37,804 bases of DNA. It comes from Candidatus Cloacimonadota bacterium (GTDB lineage Bacteria > Cloacimonadota > Cloacimonadia > JGIOTU-2). The position numbers and the translations under genes are program-made. Under the pieces are notes generated by a model. It saw only the letters and a list, made by a program, of their open reading frames with translations. It did not search any database and was not told the origin of the DNA. Positions 16,083-24,007 of this stretch are shown piece after piece (positions within the stretch are counted from its first letter, which is position 1; the number at the start of each line of letters is the position of its first letter). The stretch lies in contig JAUWMT010000029.1 of NCBI GenBank assembly GCA_030613025.1, positions 1-37,804 on the forward strand, read 5' to 3'.

Positions 16083-17462
16083 ATGGAGTTCATTAACAGA
16101 GAAAAAGAATTGGAACTTCTGGAAAGCGAATACAGCCGTGAAACGTCATCTTTTGTTGTATTATTTGGAAGACGAAGAATCGGGAAGACAACATTAATAA
16201 ATCGTTTCCTGAAAGGGAAAAAATCCTTATACTTCTTTGCTGATACTCAAAATGAAGCAGGACAGATCAAGAGATTTCAAGACCAGTTATCAGATCTATT
16301 CGAAGATGACCTTTTCAGAGAAGTAAAAATTGATTCATGGGATCTAATATTTAAATATTTGAGTCAAAAGCTAAATGATAATGAAAGATTTGTGTTAGCA
16401 ATTGATGAGTTCCAATCATTAGTAAAATCAAATAAAAATTTTTCCTCGATCTTCCAGAGAATTTTTGATACTCAGCTTAAGAATAAGAACATAATGATAA
16501 TTCTCTGTGGTTCATTAATAAGTATGATGTATAGTGAAACTCTGGCATATAGCAGTCCTCTTTATGGAAGAAGAACTGCTCAGATCAAACTTCAGGAAAT
16601 TGATTTCTCACATTATCATAAATTTTATAAAGGCATGGATAATGAAGAATTAATACAATACTATAGTGTGACAGGTGGAATTCCAAAATATATCGAATTG
16701 TTTAAAAAGAGAAAAAGATTATTTGAATCAATTAAAACAGAAATTCTAGATAAAAATAAATTTCTTTATTATGAACCCCGATTCTTATTGCATGAAGAAA
16801 TAAGCGATGTATCTACATATTTTTCAATTCTTTCCGTTATTGCAGCAGGAAATTATAAGTTAAATAATATCACCAGCAGATTAGGCGTTCAGGCAAGTAG
16901 TATTACTGCATTTCTAAAAAAATTACTCGATCTGGATATCTTAGAGAAACAAGTTCCGGTAACAGAATCAAATCCATTAAAAAGTAAAAAAGGTTTGTAT
17001 TTTATAAAAGATAATTTTATAAGATTTTGGTTTAAATATGTTTTCCCTTATCAAAGTTATCTTGAGATGGATGATATTACTTCAGTTGAAGAAAAAATTC
17101 AAAATGACTTTGATCATTTTGTTGCTAATGTGTTTGAAACTTTATCAAGGCGAATAATGTATAAATTAAAATTCCCCTTCATGATGAAGAAATGTGGAAG
17201 ATGGTGGGATAAAGATAACGAAATTGATGTTGTAGGGATTGGTGATGATGAAATTGTATTTGGTGAGTGTAAATGGTCTCAGAAACATATTGGAATGAAT
17301 ATTTTAACTGATTTACAGATGAAAAGCAGAAGTGTAAAATGGGGTTCAACAAATCGAAAAGAATATTTTTCTTTATTCTCAAAATCAGGATTTAGCGATG
17401 AATTAATTCAATATTCAAAAGAAAATGGAAATATCTTTTTGATTGATGTAGGTCAGTTTTGA
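16083..17462 (+). CDS. DUF234-type AAA ATPase with C-terminal PD-(D/E)XK-like domain
   Basis: A 459-residue protein; the ATG at 16083 has AAGGGG at a better distance than the ATG at 16080. The first residues (FINREKELELLE) and Walker A GRRRIGKTT (29-37, K34), Walker B FVLAIDEF (103-110) and the 'YSVTGGIPKYIELF' phrase mark the archaeal-type ATPase/DUF234 family. A winged-helix region lies at about 245-300. Residues 380-397 contain E380-I-D382 and E395-C-K397, a PD-(D/E)XK-like arrangement. The family is common in archaea and anaerobes, often alone and in transferred segments. Its function is undefined; a solitary toxin-like or defence role is only a possibility. Confidence 0.8.
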   Translation: MEFINREKELELLESEYSRETSSFVVLFGRRRIGKTTLINRFLKGKKSLYFFADTQNEAGQIKRFQDQLSDLFEDDLFREVKIDSWDLIFKYLSQKLNDNERFVLAIDEFQSLVKSNKNFSSIFQRIFDTQLKNKNIMIILCGSLISMMYSETLAYSSPLYGRRTAQIKLQEIDFSHYHKFYKGMDNEELIQYYSVTGGIPKYIELFKKRKRLFESIKTEILDKNKFLYYEPRFLLHEEISDVSTYFSILSVIAAGNYKLNNITSRLGVQASSITAFLKKLLDLDILEKQVPVTESNPLKSKKGLYFIKDNFIRFWFKYVFPYQSYLEMDDITSVEEKIQNDFDHFVANVFETLSRRIMYKLKFPFMMKKCGRWWDKDNEIDVVGIGDDEIVFGECKWSQKHIGMNILTDLQMKSRSVKWGSTNRKEYFSLFSKSGFSDELIQYSKENGNIFLIDVGQF

Positions 17463-17477
17463 ATCTGCTTTTAACAA

Positions 17478-17506
17478 GAGCTCCCACACTGAGATGTGGC
17501 GTGCTC
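17478..17506 (+). repeat. Stem-loop upstream of elbB
   Basis: GAGC (17478-17481) pairs with GCTC (17503-17506) and CCACA (17484-17488) with TGTGG (17495-17499). No T-run follows. It sits at the right edge of the AT-rich insertion and may be a boundary repeat or an mRNA structure of the elbB leader. Confidence 0.45.
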
Positions 17507-17543
17507 CAATGGTTAACAAAAGTTAGATATACTTGGAGGAATA

Positions 17544-18230
17544 ATGCAAAATGCTAGCAATTTGAATATCGGAGTGGTTCTGTCCGGCTCCGGTTGGAAA
17601 GACGGATCAGAAATACATGAAGCGGTCATTACGCTTCTTCATCTGGACAGAGCACACGCAGGCATTGTGATGATGGCGCCCGACACCAAACAAATGGATG
17701 TTGTGAACCATCTGACAAACAAACCGATTCCTGGTGAAAAAAGAAATATCCTTGTCGAATCTGCAAGAATTGCCCGTGGAGATATTCGGGACATCAAGAA
17801 TGTATCTGCAAGTGAACTGGATGGACTTATCATACCCGGCGGATTTGGCGCTATGAAAAACCTTTGTGATTTCGCAATCAAAGGAAAAAACATGACAGTC
17901 AATTCCCACCTTGAAAAGCTTTTAAAAGAAATGCACGCTCAGAAAAAACCGCTTGGTTTTATATGCATTGCCCCGATGATCGCAGCAAAGGTGTTCGCCT
18001 CTGAGCATCCTAAACTTACTGTGGGTTTTGATAAAGGAACTACTCGCACGATCGAATCCTTTGGCGCCCAGCATGTTGACTGCCCGGTTGATGAAATTGT
18101 TGTTGATGATACTCTAAAAATAGTTACTACCCCTGCTTATATGCTTGGTCCGAGCATTTCTTACATTTCACTCGGCATCGAGAAACTGGTTCAAAAAGTC
18201 CTCGAACTGGCAGACTCAAGAAATACTTAA
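17544..18230 (+). CDS. elbB: ElbB-type DJ-1/PfpI-superfamily glyoxalase
   Basis: A 228-residue protein of usual ElbB length. Diagnostic motifs are GSGWKDGSEIHEAV (14-27, acidic E23), IIPGGFGAMKNL (96-107) and the nucleophile elbow GFICIAP with C141. ElbB homologues are class I glutamine-amidotransferase-like proteins with weak glyoxalase activity, linked to isoprenoid production by overexpression work. TGGAGGA eight bases upstream supports the start. It stands alone between an AT-rich insertion and a repeat-rich spacer. Confidence 0.92.
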   Translation: MQNASNLNIGVVLSGSGWKDGSEIHEAVITLLHLDRAHAGIVMMAPDTKQMDVVNHLTNKPIPGEKRNILVESARIARGDIRDIKNVSASELDGLIIPGGFGAMKNLCDFAIKGKNMTVNSHLEKLLKEMHAQKKPLGFICIAPMIAAKVFASEHPKLTVGFDKGTTRTIESFGAQHVDCPVDEIVVDDTLKIVTTPAYMLGPSISYISLGIEKLVQKVLELADSRNT

Positions 18231-18382
18231 TTCAGGTTTCGCATTAGATATTATAAGTCCACTTTAAAAGGCAATCAACCACACGTCTTCGTTACACTTC
18301 ATTCTTCGCTACGCTTCCCTCTCAGTTACACTACGCCCAGACAGGATGCCGAGGCAGGCGAAAAACGCGAAAAAGAAATTTA

Positions 18383-18420
18383 AACCTTGCGAATGGTTGT
18401 TAAACTTTCGCAATGGTTGG
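18383..18420 (+). repeat. Solo REP-like element
   Basis: Two related half-units follow each other: AACCTTGCGAATGGTT and AACTTTCGCAATGGTT. The 15-mer CCTTGCGAATGGTTG (18385-18399) is identical to 5131-5145 and, reversed, to parts of both 103-bp repeats around the RAYT gene 13 kb away. Confidence 0.75.
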
Positions 18421-18516
18421 AAATAGAATAAATGGAAATTGAAAATTAGAAAATTAGTTTTAATTCTTAATCTGCGTTCATCCGTGAAAATCCGTGTGCT
18501 ATTATTATAATACTGG

Positions 18517-18552
18517 ATTCCCGATGGGGCTCGGGAATGACCGCTCTTTTTT
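18517..18552 (+). terminator. Hairpin with nearby T-run
   Basis: ATTCCCGA (18517-18524) pairs perfectly with TCGGGAAT (18531-18538) around TGGGGC, and seven Ts follow at 18546-18552 after an eight-base spacer. The spacing is long for a terminator. The sequence also resembles widely dispersed 'GGATTCCCG...CGGGAATGAC' repeats, which I consider more likely. Confidence 0.4.
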
Positions 18553-18763
18553 TGGATTTTCAATTTTACAGACTTTTTATATTTGGATCCCCAACAATTA
18601 TAATTAAATCAAGGAATAAATAATTGCTTTGGCATTTAGGTTTTAACATTTTATTTGTAATTAGTAATTTGGATTTAGAAATTAATATAAATACGCTAAA
18701 TAAATTGACATTATAATGTTTATATTTCCAATGAATTCATTAAAAAAAAGATAGGAGCAATAC

Positions 18764-19501
18764 ATGAATAAAAATGTAAAAAAATCAGTTCGACTTGTTA
18801 TCGCAGTTCTTGTTCTTTTTAGTCTCTTCGCATGCAGCACTGCATACAAAAAACTCATTCCCTATACCTTCAATGACAAGACAGTAGCAGCGACTGTTAC
18901 GTCAACCCCCTGGGGCAATGTAACGACAAACAGCTATTTTACGATTTCATCAGGTTCCGGCAAATCGAGCTCTGAAAACCTCTTCGACACTCTCGTTAAT
19001 ATTGGATCAACTGTCATAAATAGTATTGAAGCCGGTAAAACCCAGGCAAAACTTGATAGCGCTATGAAGGATGTGAATGTTGCTGAGATCATTAAAACTC
19101 AGACACTTCAGCAGTGTTCAAACATTCTTCATTTCAACCCCATCAAAGATACGCGATCAGCGGATTTTCTTTTCAGTATCACGATCAACAGCTACGGCAT
19201 AGGCGCGAATTCATGGGCATCATCGGTTAATTTCAATATGGATGTTACTCTTAAAATTTATGATAATCACACCTCAGCATTGATCTGGAAAACCGATGTT
19301 TCGGAATCACGACCGGTGTCTTCATCCTTCTTTCTCACTGGAAGTACTGCTGTAGGGAATGTACTCACTGCAGTACAGCTCTCGCAATTAACACCGGATC
19401 AGATGAAAAATGGATTTGTGCACATGGCTGAGTATTCTGCGAATAAATTGGTTGAAAAACTGCAAAAGGATTACGCAAAGTCACGGGACGTAAAGAAGTA
19501 A
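18764..19501 (+). CDS. Lipoprotein of unknown function
   Basis: A 245-residue protein with a clear lipoprotein signal (SLFA-C, C24) and AGGAG seven bases before the ATG. The body has a Ser/Gly-rich stretch (61-71), a helical region (75-115) and a beta-rich core (130-190, including LKIYDNHTSALIWKTDVSES), which recalls lipoproteins of outer-membrane assembly or of the CsgG type, but I cannot name a family. It ends with a shared bidirectional terminator. Confidence 0.75.
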   Translation: MNKNVKKSVRLVIAVLVLFSLFACSTAYKKLIPYTFNDKTVAATVTSTPWGNVTTNSYFTISSGSGKSSSENLFDTLVNIGSTVINSIEAGKTQAKLDSAMKDVNVAEIIKTQTLQQCSNILHFNPIKDTRSADFLFSITINSYGIGANSWASSVNFNMDVTLKIYDNHTSALIWKTDVSESRPVSSSFFLTGSTAVGNVLTAVQLSQLTPDQMKNGFVHMAEYSANKLVEKLQKDYAKSRDVKK

Positions 19502-19527
19502 TTTTTCTTACACACTCATACTACATA

Positions 19528-19555
19528 AAAAGCCCATATTCATTTGTGGGCTTTT
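19528..19555. terminator. Bidirectional terminator between convergent genes
   Basis: AAAAGCCCA (19528-19536) pairs perfectly with TGGGCTTTT (19547-19555). The A-run on the left and T-run on the right let it serve both the + strand lipoprotein gene and the - strand gene ending at 19575. Confidence 0.88.
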
Positions 19556-19574
19556 GTCTTATTATATTACTCTT

Positions 19575-20159
19575 TTAAAAACTCCCGAAAAGCAAGGTGA
19601 GACTCGCTGAAAAATTAGAAAGATCGCTATTATTTAGAAAACCGCTAAAATTATCAGAATCAACTCCTGATACAAATCGGTAGCTTATTCCGGCAGCTAG
19701 TCTTATACTTGATGTAATATTCAGCACGGCATCAGCACCTGGTTCAAGAACAAATATGATATCATTCTTGCCTGTATCATTGCCATTTCGGGTACTTACT
19801 GATCCAGTTCCGATCAGTCCACCAACCTGCCAATGCATGACATTATCGGACATACCTACAAACTCAACAATAATTCCGCCATAACCAAGATTTATAAAAT
19901 TGGTGTCGGATTGAGCAGTATTAATGGGAATATCATTTGCCAGTCCGTATGCTCCTATACCGATAGTGAATATGCTATTGAATGCCCACCCACCTCGAGC
20001 ACCCAGGATCAACGCATCTTTATTATTGATCTTTGTGTATTTTACGAGGGGTCCGCCAAAAACACCCGAAATCGACCTACTTGAAAAAAGTGAATCGGCT
20101 TGTGCCTTACTTAGTATTGCAGTACTTATTAGTATTATTAGAATTATTATCTTTTTCAT
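19575..20159 (-). CDS. Small outer-membrane beta-barrel protein
   Basis: A 194-residue protein when started at ATG 20159; a TTG one codon upstream is less likely. GAGGA lies five bases ahead. A signal peptide (1-20, ending SKAQA) is followed by alternating strands rich in glycine and aromatics (GVFGGPLVKYTKI, LILGARGGWAF, FTIGIGAYG) and a final SLTLLFGSF, the usual C-terminal barrel signature. It resembles the small eight-strand OMPs of FCB bacteria. No specific function is visible. It follows the serine hydrolase gene with a 69-base gap and may be co-transcribed with it. Confidence 0.75.
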   Translation of the reverse strand: MKKIIILIILISTAILSKAQADSLFSSRSISGVFGGPLVKYTKINNKDALILGARGGWAFNSIFTIGIGAYGLANDIPINTAQSDTNFINLGYGGIIVEFVGMSDNVMHWQVGGLIGTGSVSTRNGNDTGKNDIIFVLEPGADAVLNITSSIRLAAGISYRFVSGVDSDNFSGFLNNSDLSNFSASLTLLFGSF

Positions 20160-20228
20160 CAATCCTCGCTTTCGAAGTTCTACTAAAAAGAATTAGCAAT
20201 TTATGTAATGCTTTATCAGAATTCTGAT

Positions 20229-21446
20229 TTACGGTTTTCCCGGATAGCCAAGCACTTCGCGCGCTTTCCAGGCAGCATCATACATACCCAGAAAACTTGT
20301 GTAAAAATTTGCTTCGGTGGTCATATCGACGGTGGGCACCAACACGATCATAGAAAGGTCATTATCGGGGTCATAAGACATTATGGTGAAGTAACCTCGA
20401 ATACATCCATTGTGACCATAACCGATATTCGTGGTATGTGTGCATCCCAAACCATATCCAGGATTACCCGGTGAAACATCTGTCTGCATCAATGTTACTG
20501 TTGCCGGCTCAAGCACATTCTGTCCTTTCATCAAGGTTCTGATATAGGTGTTGAGTTCTATAAAATTACTATAGCCGTTTCCTTCTGCTACATGAGAACT
20601 TATATTTGTTTCATCAAATAAGATTATTTCTCCATTCGGTTCGTATAACAAGCCACACACATGGGGATCGGGAAGAGCTACATCGGTTGCCAGGTACGGG
20701 AAGTGGACATCTACAGGTACAACCGTTGTTGGACCTGTAACATAATCATAAAGATAATCCGCATATGTCTTCTCATTTTTAGTATGAGCAGAATAAGTCC
20801 GTGCAATGATCTCACTCAAAATTGTATAGCCGGTATTGCTGTAATGATGATCCGTCCCCGGGGTAAAATAGAACAGATCGTTTATTGTAACCTGATTAAC
20901 CAACTCTTCAGCAGTGAACTGGTGGGTTGGATCAGCGCTAAATATAAAATGCACATAAGAATATCCTCCACAATTAGGTACAATATCATTATCTACATCA
21001 TATACCCCTGCACTATGCTGGAGAAGCTGTTCAATCGTTATTTCGTTTTTATATGGAATATCCCAAGCCGGAATTGTGGGTACATAAGGTAAGTTAGTTC
21101 CGGGAATCGTATCCGTGATCGTATCATATATGTCAAGCCAGCCATCCTCATACATATTCAAAATGGCAGTGGCAGTAAAATTTTTTGTATTGCTTGCAAA
21201 ACGAAAATAAGTTTCCGACGTTATCTCATCTCTTTCATGTAGCGTCGTAGTAGCAAAATAGACATCATCTGAAGTTTGGATATACACACTGATGCTCTGG
21301 ACTATATGTCCAAGTTCTGTTTCGAGAGAATCCCGAATGAGTTCCAGCGATTGTGCAATATCCTCGTCCGATGGTTTTGTTGATTTCTCGGAACATGTTA
21401 TAAACAATAGCGAACTGATAATGATAAGTAAGATAATTTTTTTCAC
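20229..21446 (-). CDS. Lipid-anchored serine hydrolase of the class C beta-lactamase fold
   Basis: A 405-residue protein with a GTG start, supported by AAGGAG six bases upstream. A lipoprotein-like signal ends at C18 (LLFIT-C). All three catalytic motifs are present: S85-N-T-K88 (SxxK), Y202-S-N204 (YxN) and H345-N-G347 (the KTG equivalent). Members include D-aminopeptidases, esterases and penicillin-binding proteins; the substrate cannot be deduced. The large insert between residues 110 and 200 has no motif I know. A 14-base palindrome (ATCAGAATTCTGAT, 20215-20228) follows the stop. Confidence 0.88.
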   Translation of the reverse strand: MKKIILLIIISSLLFITCSEKSTKPSDEDIAQSLELIRDSLETELGHIVQSISVYIQTSDDVYFATTTLHERDEITSETYFRFASNTKNFTATAILNMYEDGWLDIYDTITDTIPGTNLPYVPTIPAWDIPYKNEITIEQLLQHSAGVYDVDNDIVPNCGGYSYVHFIFSADPTHQFTAEELVNQVTINDLFYFTPGTDHHYSNTGYTILSEIIARTYSAHTKNEKTYADYLYDYVTGPTTVVPVDVHFPYLATDVALPDPHVCGLLYEPNGEIILFDETNISSHVAEGNGYSNFIELNTYIRTLMKGQNVLEPATVTLMQTDVSPGNPGYGLGCTHTTNIGYGHNGCIRGYFTIMSYDPDNDLSMIVLVPTVDMTTEANFYTSFLGMYDAAWKAREVLGYPGKP

Positions 21447-21474
21447 GTGATACTCCTTGATATTTGATGGAGAA

Positions 21475-21503
21475 AATATTTTCTTTTATAAAAAAGATGT
21501 CAA
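21475..21503 (-). promoter_or_regulatory. Candidate housekeeping promoter of the serine hydrolase gene
   Basis: On the minus strand TTGACA (21503-21498) is followed after 17 bases by AATATT (21480-21475), which matches the -10 consensus at four of six positions. Transcription would begin about 20 bases before the GTG start, leaving room for the AAGGAG site. Confidence 0.4.
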
Positions 21504-21540
21504 ATAAAGTAAGAGGGATTTAATTTCTATTTCAAGTTAT

Positions 21541-21567
21541 AAAAAAAGGGCTGAAGATGTTCAGCCC
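21541..21567 (-). terminator. Rho-independent terminator of the Ntn hydrolase/barrel gene
   Basis: On the minus strand GGGCTGAA (21567-21560) pairs with TTCAGCCC (21555-21548) around a four-base loop, then seven Ts. It lies 15 bases after the stop codon at 21583. Confidence 0.9.
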
Positions 21568-21582
21568 CTACGGAATATTATA

Positions 21583-22842
21583 TTAAAACACGAAATCAAA
21601 ACCAATACTGATAGAATTTACATTTTCTATCTTTGAACCAAAAATGATGTCATTTCTCCATGTTACAAATGGCTTGATGGGAATATGATTATCCGGCTCC
21701 CACCCAAGATTGGAAGTAATTCCGAAAAGCTTATCATTATCTTTGCCATAATCGAAATACCCGATCGTGCCGATTGATGAATTGAGCCATCCAAATAAAA
21801 TCTGCTCCAGGACTATGCCGGCTGAGACGAACTCATCATCCTTACTTTTAAAATAGGTTACATCCAATCCATACCTTTGATTCTTGCCGGAATTCAGCAA
21901 TAGACGAAATCCAGCATGATATATTCCAGCGTTGCCAGTGAGCCCGAAGCCAGCTTCGGGACGGAACAGAAAATTTTGTGTTTTGGGAAGATAATTAATT
22001 GATTTTGCAGCATCCAAATTCGAAAGAGAATACCCATGAGCGCCCTTATAGAGCTGGTCTTTCAAACTAAAGACAACCGGCTGCTCATCCTTATAAGAAA
22101 TATAGGTGTATTGATCATTAAGATCATAAACATTTGACCATATCGTACTTTTTTGTGACACTTCCTCTAATAATTTCCAGACTAATTCCTGAGATGGCTT
22201 CTCCTTTGCACAAGTTTCGTCAATTATTGCATATCTTTTCCCTGAATTTGAAGTTTGTAAAAGCGTTTCAGTTTCGCTAACATAGTGATTTGTCATGACT
22301 TGATATTTTTTTTCATTCCTGGTTACCACCATCTTTTTATCTACAAACTCCACAATCGCAGAATTACATTCCTTATCAACTATCATATAATGAATGAGTG
22401 GATATCCAAGATGAGTGCCGAATATTATGGAATATTTATGAAAAAGCGGGATTGCCTGCTCGACAGTACCGGCTCTCTGCAATACTATTGTTACCATTTC
22501 GCAGCTTATTCGGATCTGCTTCAGAATAGAAAAAGGGGTTTTCGTTTTGGGAACTGCTGCAATTGCAATGAATAGCCCTTGATCGTTCATGCCTTCATAG
22601 GGATAGTCAAAACCTTCCTGCTCAATGATAAGAAATCCATGATCCTCAGCTTGTGCAGGAATGAACCAGATAGTACCGCCATCCTTATTCCAATCAAAAT
22701 TTCTCCCGCAGCGCACATTTCCGGCTTCATCAGTAACCTGAAAAACTGTGCAGGCATGGGCTTTTAGTGAAGATGAACATAAAAACAAAATACAAATAAA
22801 TAACGCTTTCATTACATTCTTAATACTTGTTACTTCTACCAT
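21583..22842 (-). CDS. Choloylglycine-hydrolase-like Ntn amidohydrolase fused to a probable beta-barrel
   Basis: A 419-residue protein. The signal peptide ends AHA, so cleavage would expose C31 as the N-terminal nucleophile. The active-site pattern of bile-salt hydrolase/penicillin V acylase is complete: C31, R47 and D50 (spacing 16 and 19, as in the family), N86 in GMNDQGL and N185 in MTNHY. Substrates in the family are linear amides such as conjugated bile salts, N-acyl-homoserine lactones or penicillin V. After about residue 280 the sequence changes to amphipathic strands (GFGLTGNAGIYHAGFRLLL, QRYGLDVTYF) and ends GFDFVF, like an outer-membrane barrel of roughly eight strands. The start overlaps the upstream stop (ATGGTAG). 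Confidence 0.82.
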   Translation of the reverse strand: MVEVTSIKNVMKALFICILFLCSSSLKAHACTVFQVTDEAGNVRCGRNFDWNKDGGTIWFIPAQAEDHGFLIIEQEGFDYPYEGMNDQGLFIAIAAVPKTKTPFSILKQIRISCEMVTIVLQRAGTVEQAIPLFHKYSIIFGTHLGYPLIHYMIVDKECNSAIVEFVDKKMVVTRNEKKYQVMTNHYVSETETLLQTSNSGKRYAIIDETCAKEKPSQELVWKLLEEVSQKSTIWSNVYDLNDQYTYISYKDEQPVVFSLKDQLYKGAHGYSLSNLDAAKSINYLPKTQNFLFRPEAGFGLTGNAGIYHAGFRLLLNSGKNQRYGLDVTYFKSKDDEFVSAGIVLEQILFGWLNSSIGTIGYFDYGKDNDKLFGITSNLGWEPDNHIPIKPFVTWRNDIIFGSKIENVNSISIGFDFVF

Positions 22843-23237
22843 TTCTCTTTATTTTTGTACATCCAATTAGTGGCATTGCCATGAGTACACCATTTGATCG
22901 CTTTGTAAATCTCATAACATATCTTTGATTTTTTCGGATCATCTTCGCAGGTGTATTCTTTCTGTAAGTCTTCCAAAAAAGCTATCGCTTCTTTATCCGC
23001 AAGTTGACCTAAAGCCCATACTGCATGTGTCTTCTGCTTCTGCGAATGGCCATCTGATCGTATGAACAGGATCAGAGACTGTACACAATCTTGTCCGAAC
23101 TCCTGCTTTGCTTCAACACACACATTTTTCACACCGGTATAGATCGCATGAAACGAAAAAATTACCGATAATACGACAAAAAATATTGTTATTATGAGAA
23201 TATAAGTAATGAATTTTTTGAGTCTCTTCTTATCCAT
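22836..23237 (-). CDS. Small membrane-anchored HEAT-like repeat protein
   Basis: A 133-residue protein from the ATG at 23237; an upstream TTG at 23261 lies inside a dispersed repeat and is rejected. Residues 8-32 are a membrane segment (FITYILIITIFFVVLSVIF). Residues 50-85 show a HEAT-type helical pair (SLILFIRSD...KTHAVWALGQLADKEAIAFLEDL), as in PBS-lyase HEAT proteins. Five cysteines occur in the outer part, possibly disulfide-bonded. Its stop overlaps the start of the Ntn hydrolase gene, so the two are probably translated together. Function unknown. Confidence 0.65.
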   Translation of the reverse strand: MDKKRLKKFITYILIITIFFVVLSVIFSFHAIYTGVKNVCVEAKQEFGQDCVQSLILFIRSDGHSQKQKTHAVWALGQLADKEAIAFLEDLQKEYTCEDDPKKSKICYEIYKAIKWCTHGNATNWMYKNKEKW

Positions 23238-23247
23238 ATTTGAGTTC

Positions 23248-23269
23248 ACTTTAAAAAGCAATCAACCAC
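23248..23269 (+). repeat. 22-base dispersed repeat
   Basis: ACTTTAAAAAGCAATCAACC and two further bases match 18261-18282 with one mismatch. Both copies are intergenic. Here it continues into CACGAAAATTACGAAAAAACACG, a phrase common upstream of GxxExxY genes. Confidence 0.6.
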
Positions 23270-23366
23270 GAAAATTACGAAAAAACACGAAAATGGACTT
23301 TAAGAAAATTATTTCATAAAGCTTCATTTTAAATTTTTGTATTTCGAGATTCATAATATAATACTA

Positions 23367-23453
23367 TTAAAAGTCTGAACCCATTTTTCTATATACTTCA
23401 AAAATTGCTCCCTGAAGCACGTAACTTTTTTCTTTGAAAATAATTTTTTCGTG
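23367..23453 (-). pseudogene. Remnant of a GxxExxY-family gene (5' end)
   Basis: The minus-strand reading HEKIIFKEKSYVLQGAIFEVYRKMGSDF followed by a stop matches the first 28 or so residues of GxxExxY proteins (usual phrase: KEESYKIIGAAFEVHRELGPGFLE). Everything after GSDF, including the GxxExxY motif, is missing. Upstream the open frame runs into unrelated repetitive DNA (23454-23549). Intact GxxExxY proteins are about 125 residues long with a PDDEXK-like fold. Confidence 0.7.
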
Positions 23454-23558
23454 TCTTTCGCCTGCCCTGTAAGGAGGAACGACTGTATCAGGGTGTATTT
23501 CGCCTGCAACGGCGTATCCGCTAGCGGGTGGAGAAGACGTGTGGTTCATAATATTCGT

Positions 23559-23981
23559 TTAGATCGTCAACACTACGATACCGCTGATAGTAAGGAGGAT
23601 ACCAACTCCTGTTTTTATAGTCAATGGTTCACCTGCAAAAATGATACCCATCAATGCACCAAATAATGGAGACGTAAATGCAATCGGCATAACTTGCTCG
23701 AGATTTCCGCCTTTGAGTGCGTGATAAAAGCAGAGCATTCCGACTGATCCGGCAACGATTCCCCCACCAACTATCATATATGCAAGTGCTTTTGTTCCGG
23801 CTTGCGGAACGGTCTTCCAATAAGGAATACTCACGATACCAAGTATTATGAGGGCAACGAATGTGCGAATAGTAATCCCCATTTGCGGTGCGAGATTTCC
23901 CAGGTGAAGTCCCTTTTTCTCAAAGTATCCGCCCACTCCCCATGCAATAGCGGTCACAAGCGCAAATAATTGCGGTTTCAT
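23559..23981 (-). CDS. Half-size EamA/DMT-family transporter
   Basis: A 140-residue membrane protein, started at the ATG at 23981 because GGAGG lies eight bases upstream; a GTG three codons earlier overlaps that site. Five hydrophobic segments are visible, with motifs ALVTAIAWGVGGYFEKKGL and the closing GEPLTIKTGVGILLTISGIVVL typical of one EamA repeat. Standard family members have two repeats (about 300 residues), so this one would work as a dimer. Substrate unknown. The stop is immediately next to repetitive DNA. Confidence 0.85.
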   Translation of the reverse strand: MKPQLFALVTAIAWGVGGYFEKKGLHLGNLAPQMGITIRTFVALIILGIVSIPYWKTVPQAGTKALAYMIVGGGIVAGSVGMLCFYHALKGGNLEQVMPIAFTSPLFGALMGIIFAGEPLTIKTGVGILLTISGIVVLTI

Positions 23982-24007
23982 CAGCCGCACCTCCGGGATT
24001 TTTTATT

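Larger units (their letters stand above)
18231..18763. other. Repeat-rich gene-free stretch of 530 bases
   Basis: No coding frame is supported. It holds a 22-base unit at 18261-18282 shared with 23248-23269, an oligo-repetitive CTTCGTTACACTTC / CTTCGCTACGCTTC stretch at 18286-18320, a solo REP at 18383-18420, a phrase resembling dispersed 'TCTGCGTTCATCCGTG' repeats (18470-18495), and a hairpin at 18517-18538 followed by a T-run. AGGAG at 18753-18757 serves the next gene. Confidence 0.6.

Noticed and set aside
18705-18717. TTGACA followed closely by TATAAT upstream of the lipoprotein gene at 18764
   Set aside because: The two boxes are one base apart; no -10 lies at 16-18 bases, so they cannot form one promoter.
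21943-21962. Palindromic CCCGAAGC/GCTTCGGG
   Set aside because: It falls in the coding sequence for FRPEAGFG of the Ntn/barrel protein and is probably chance, although it resembles the palindrome at 12313.
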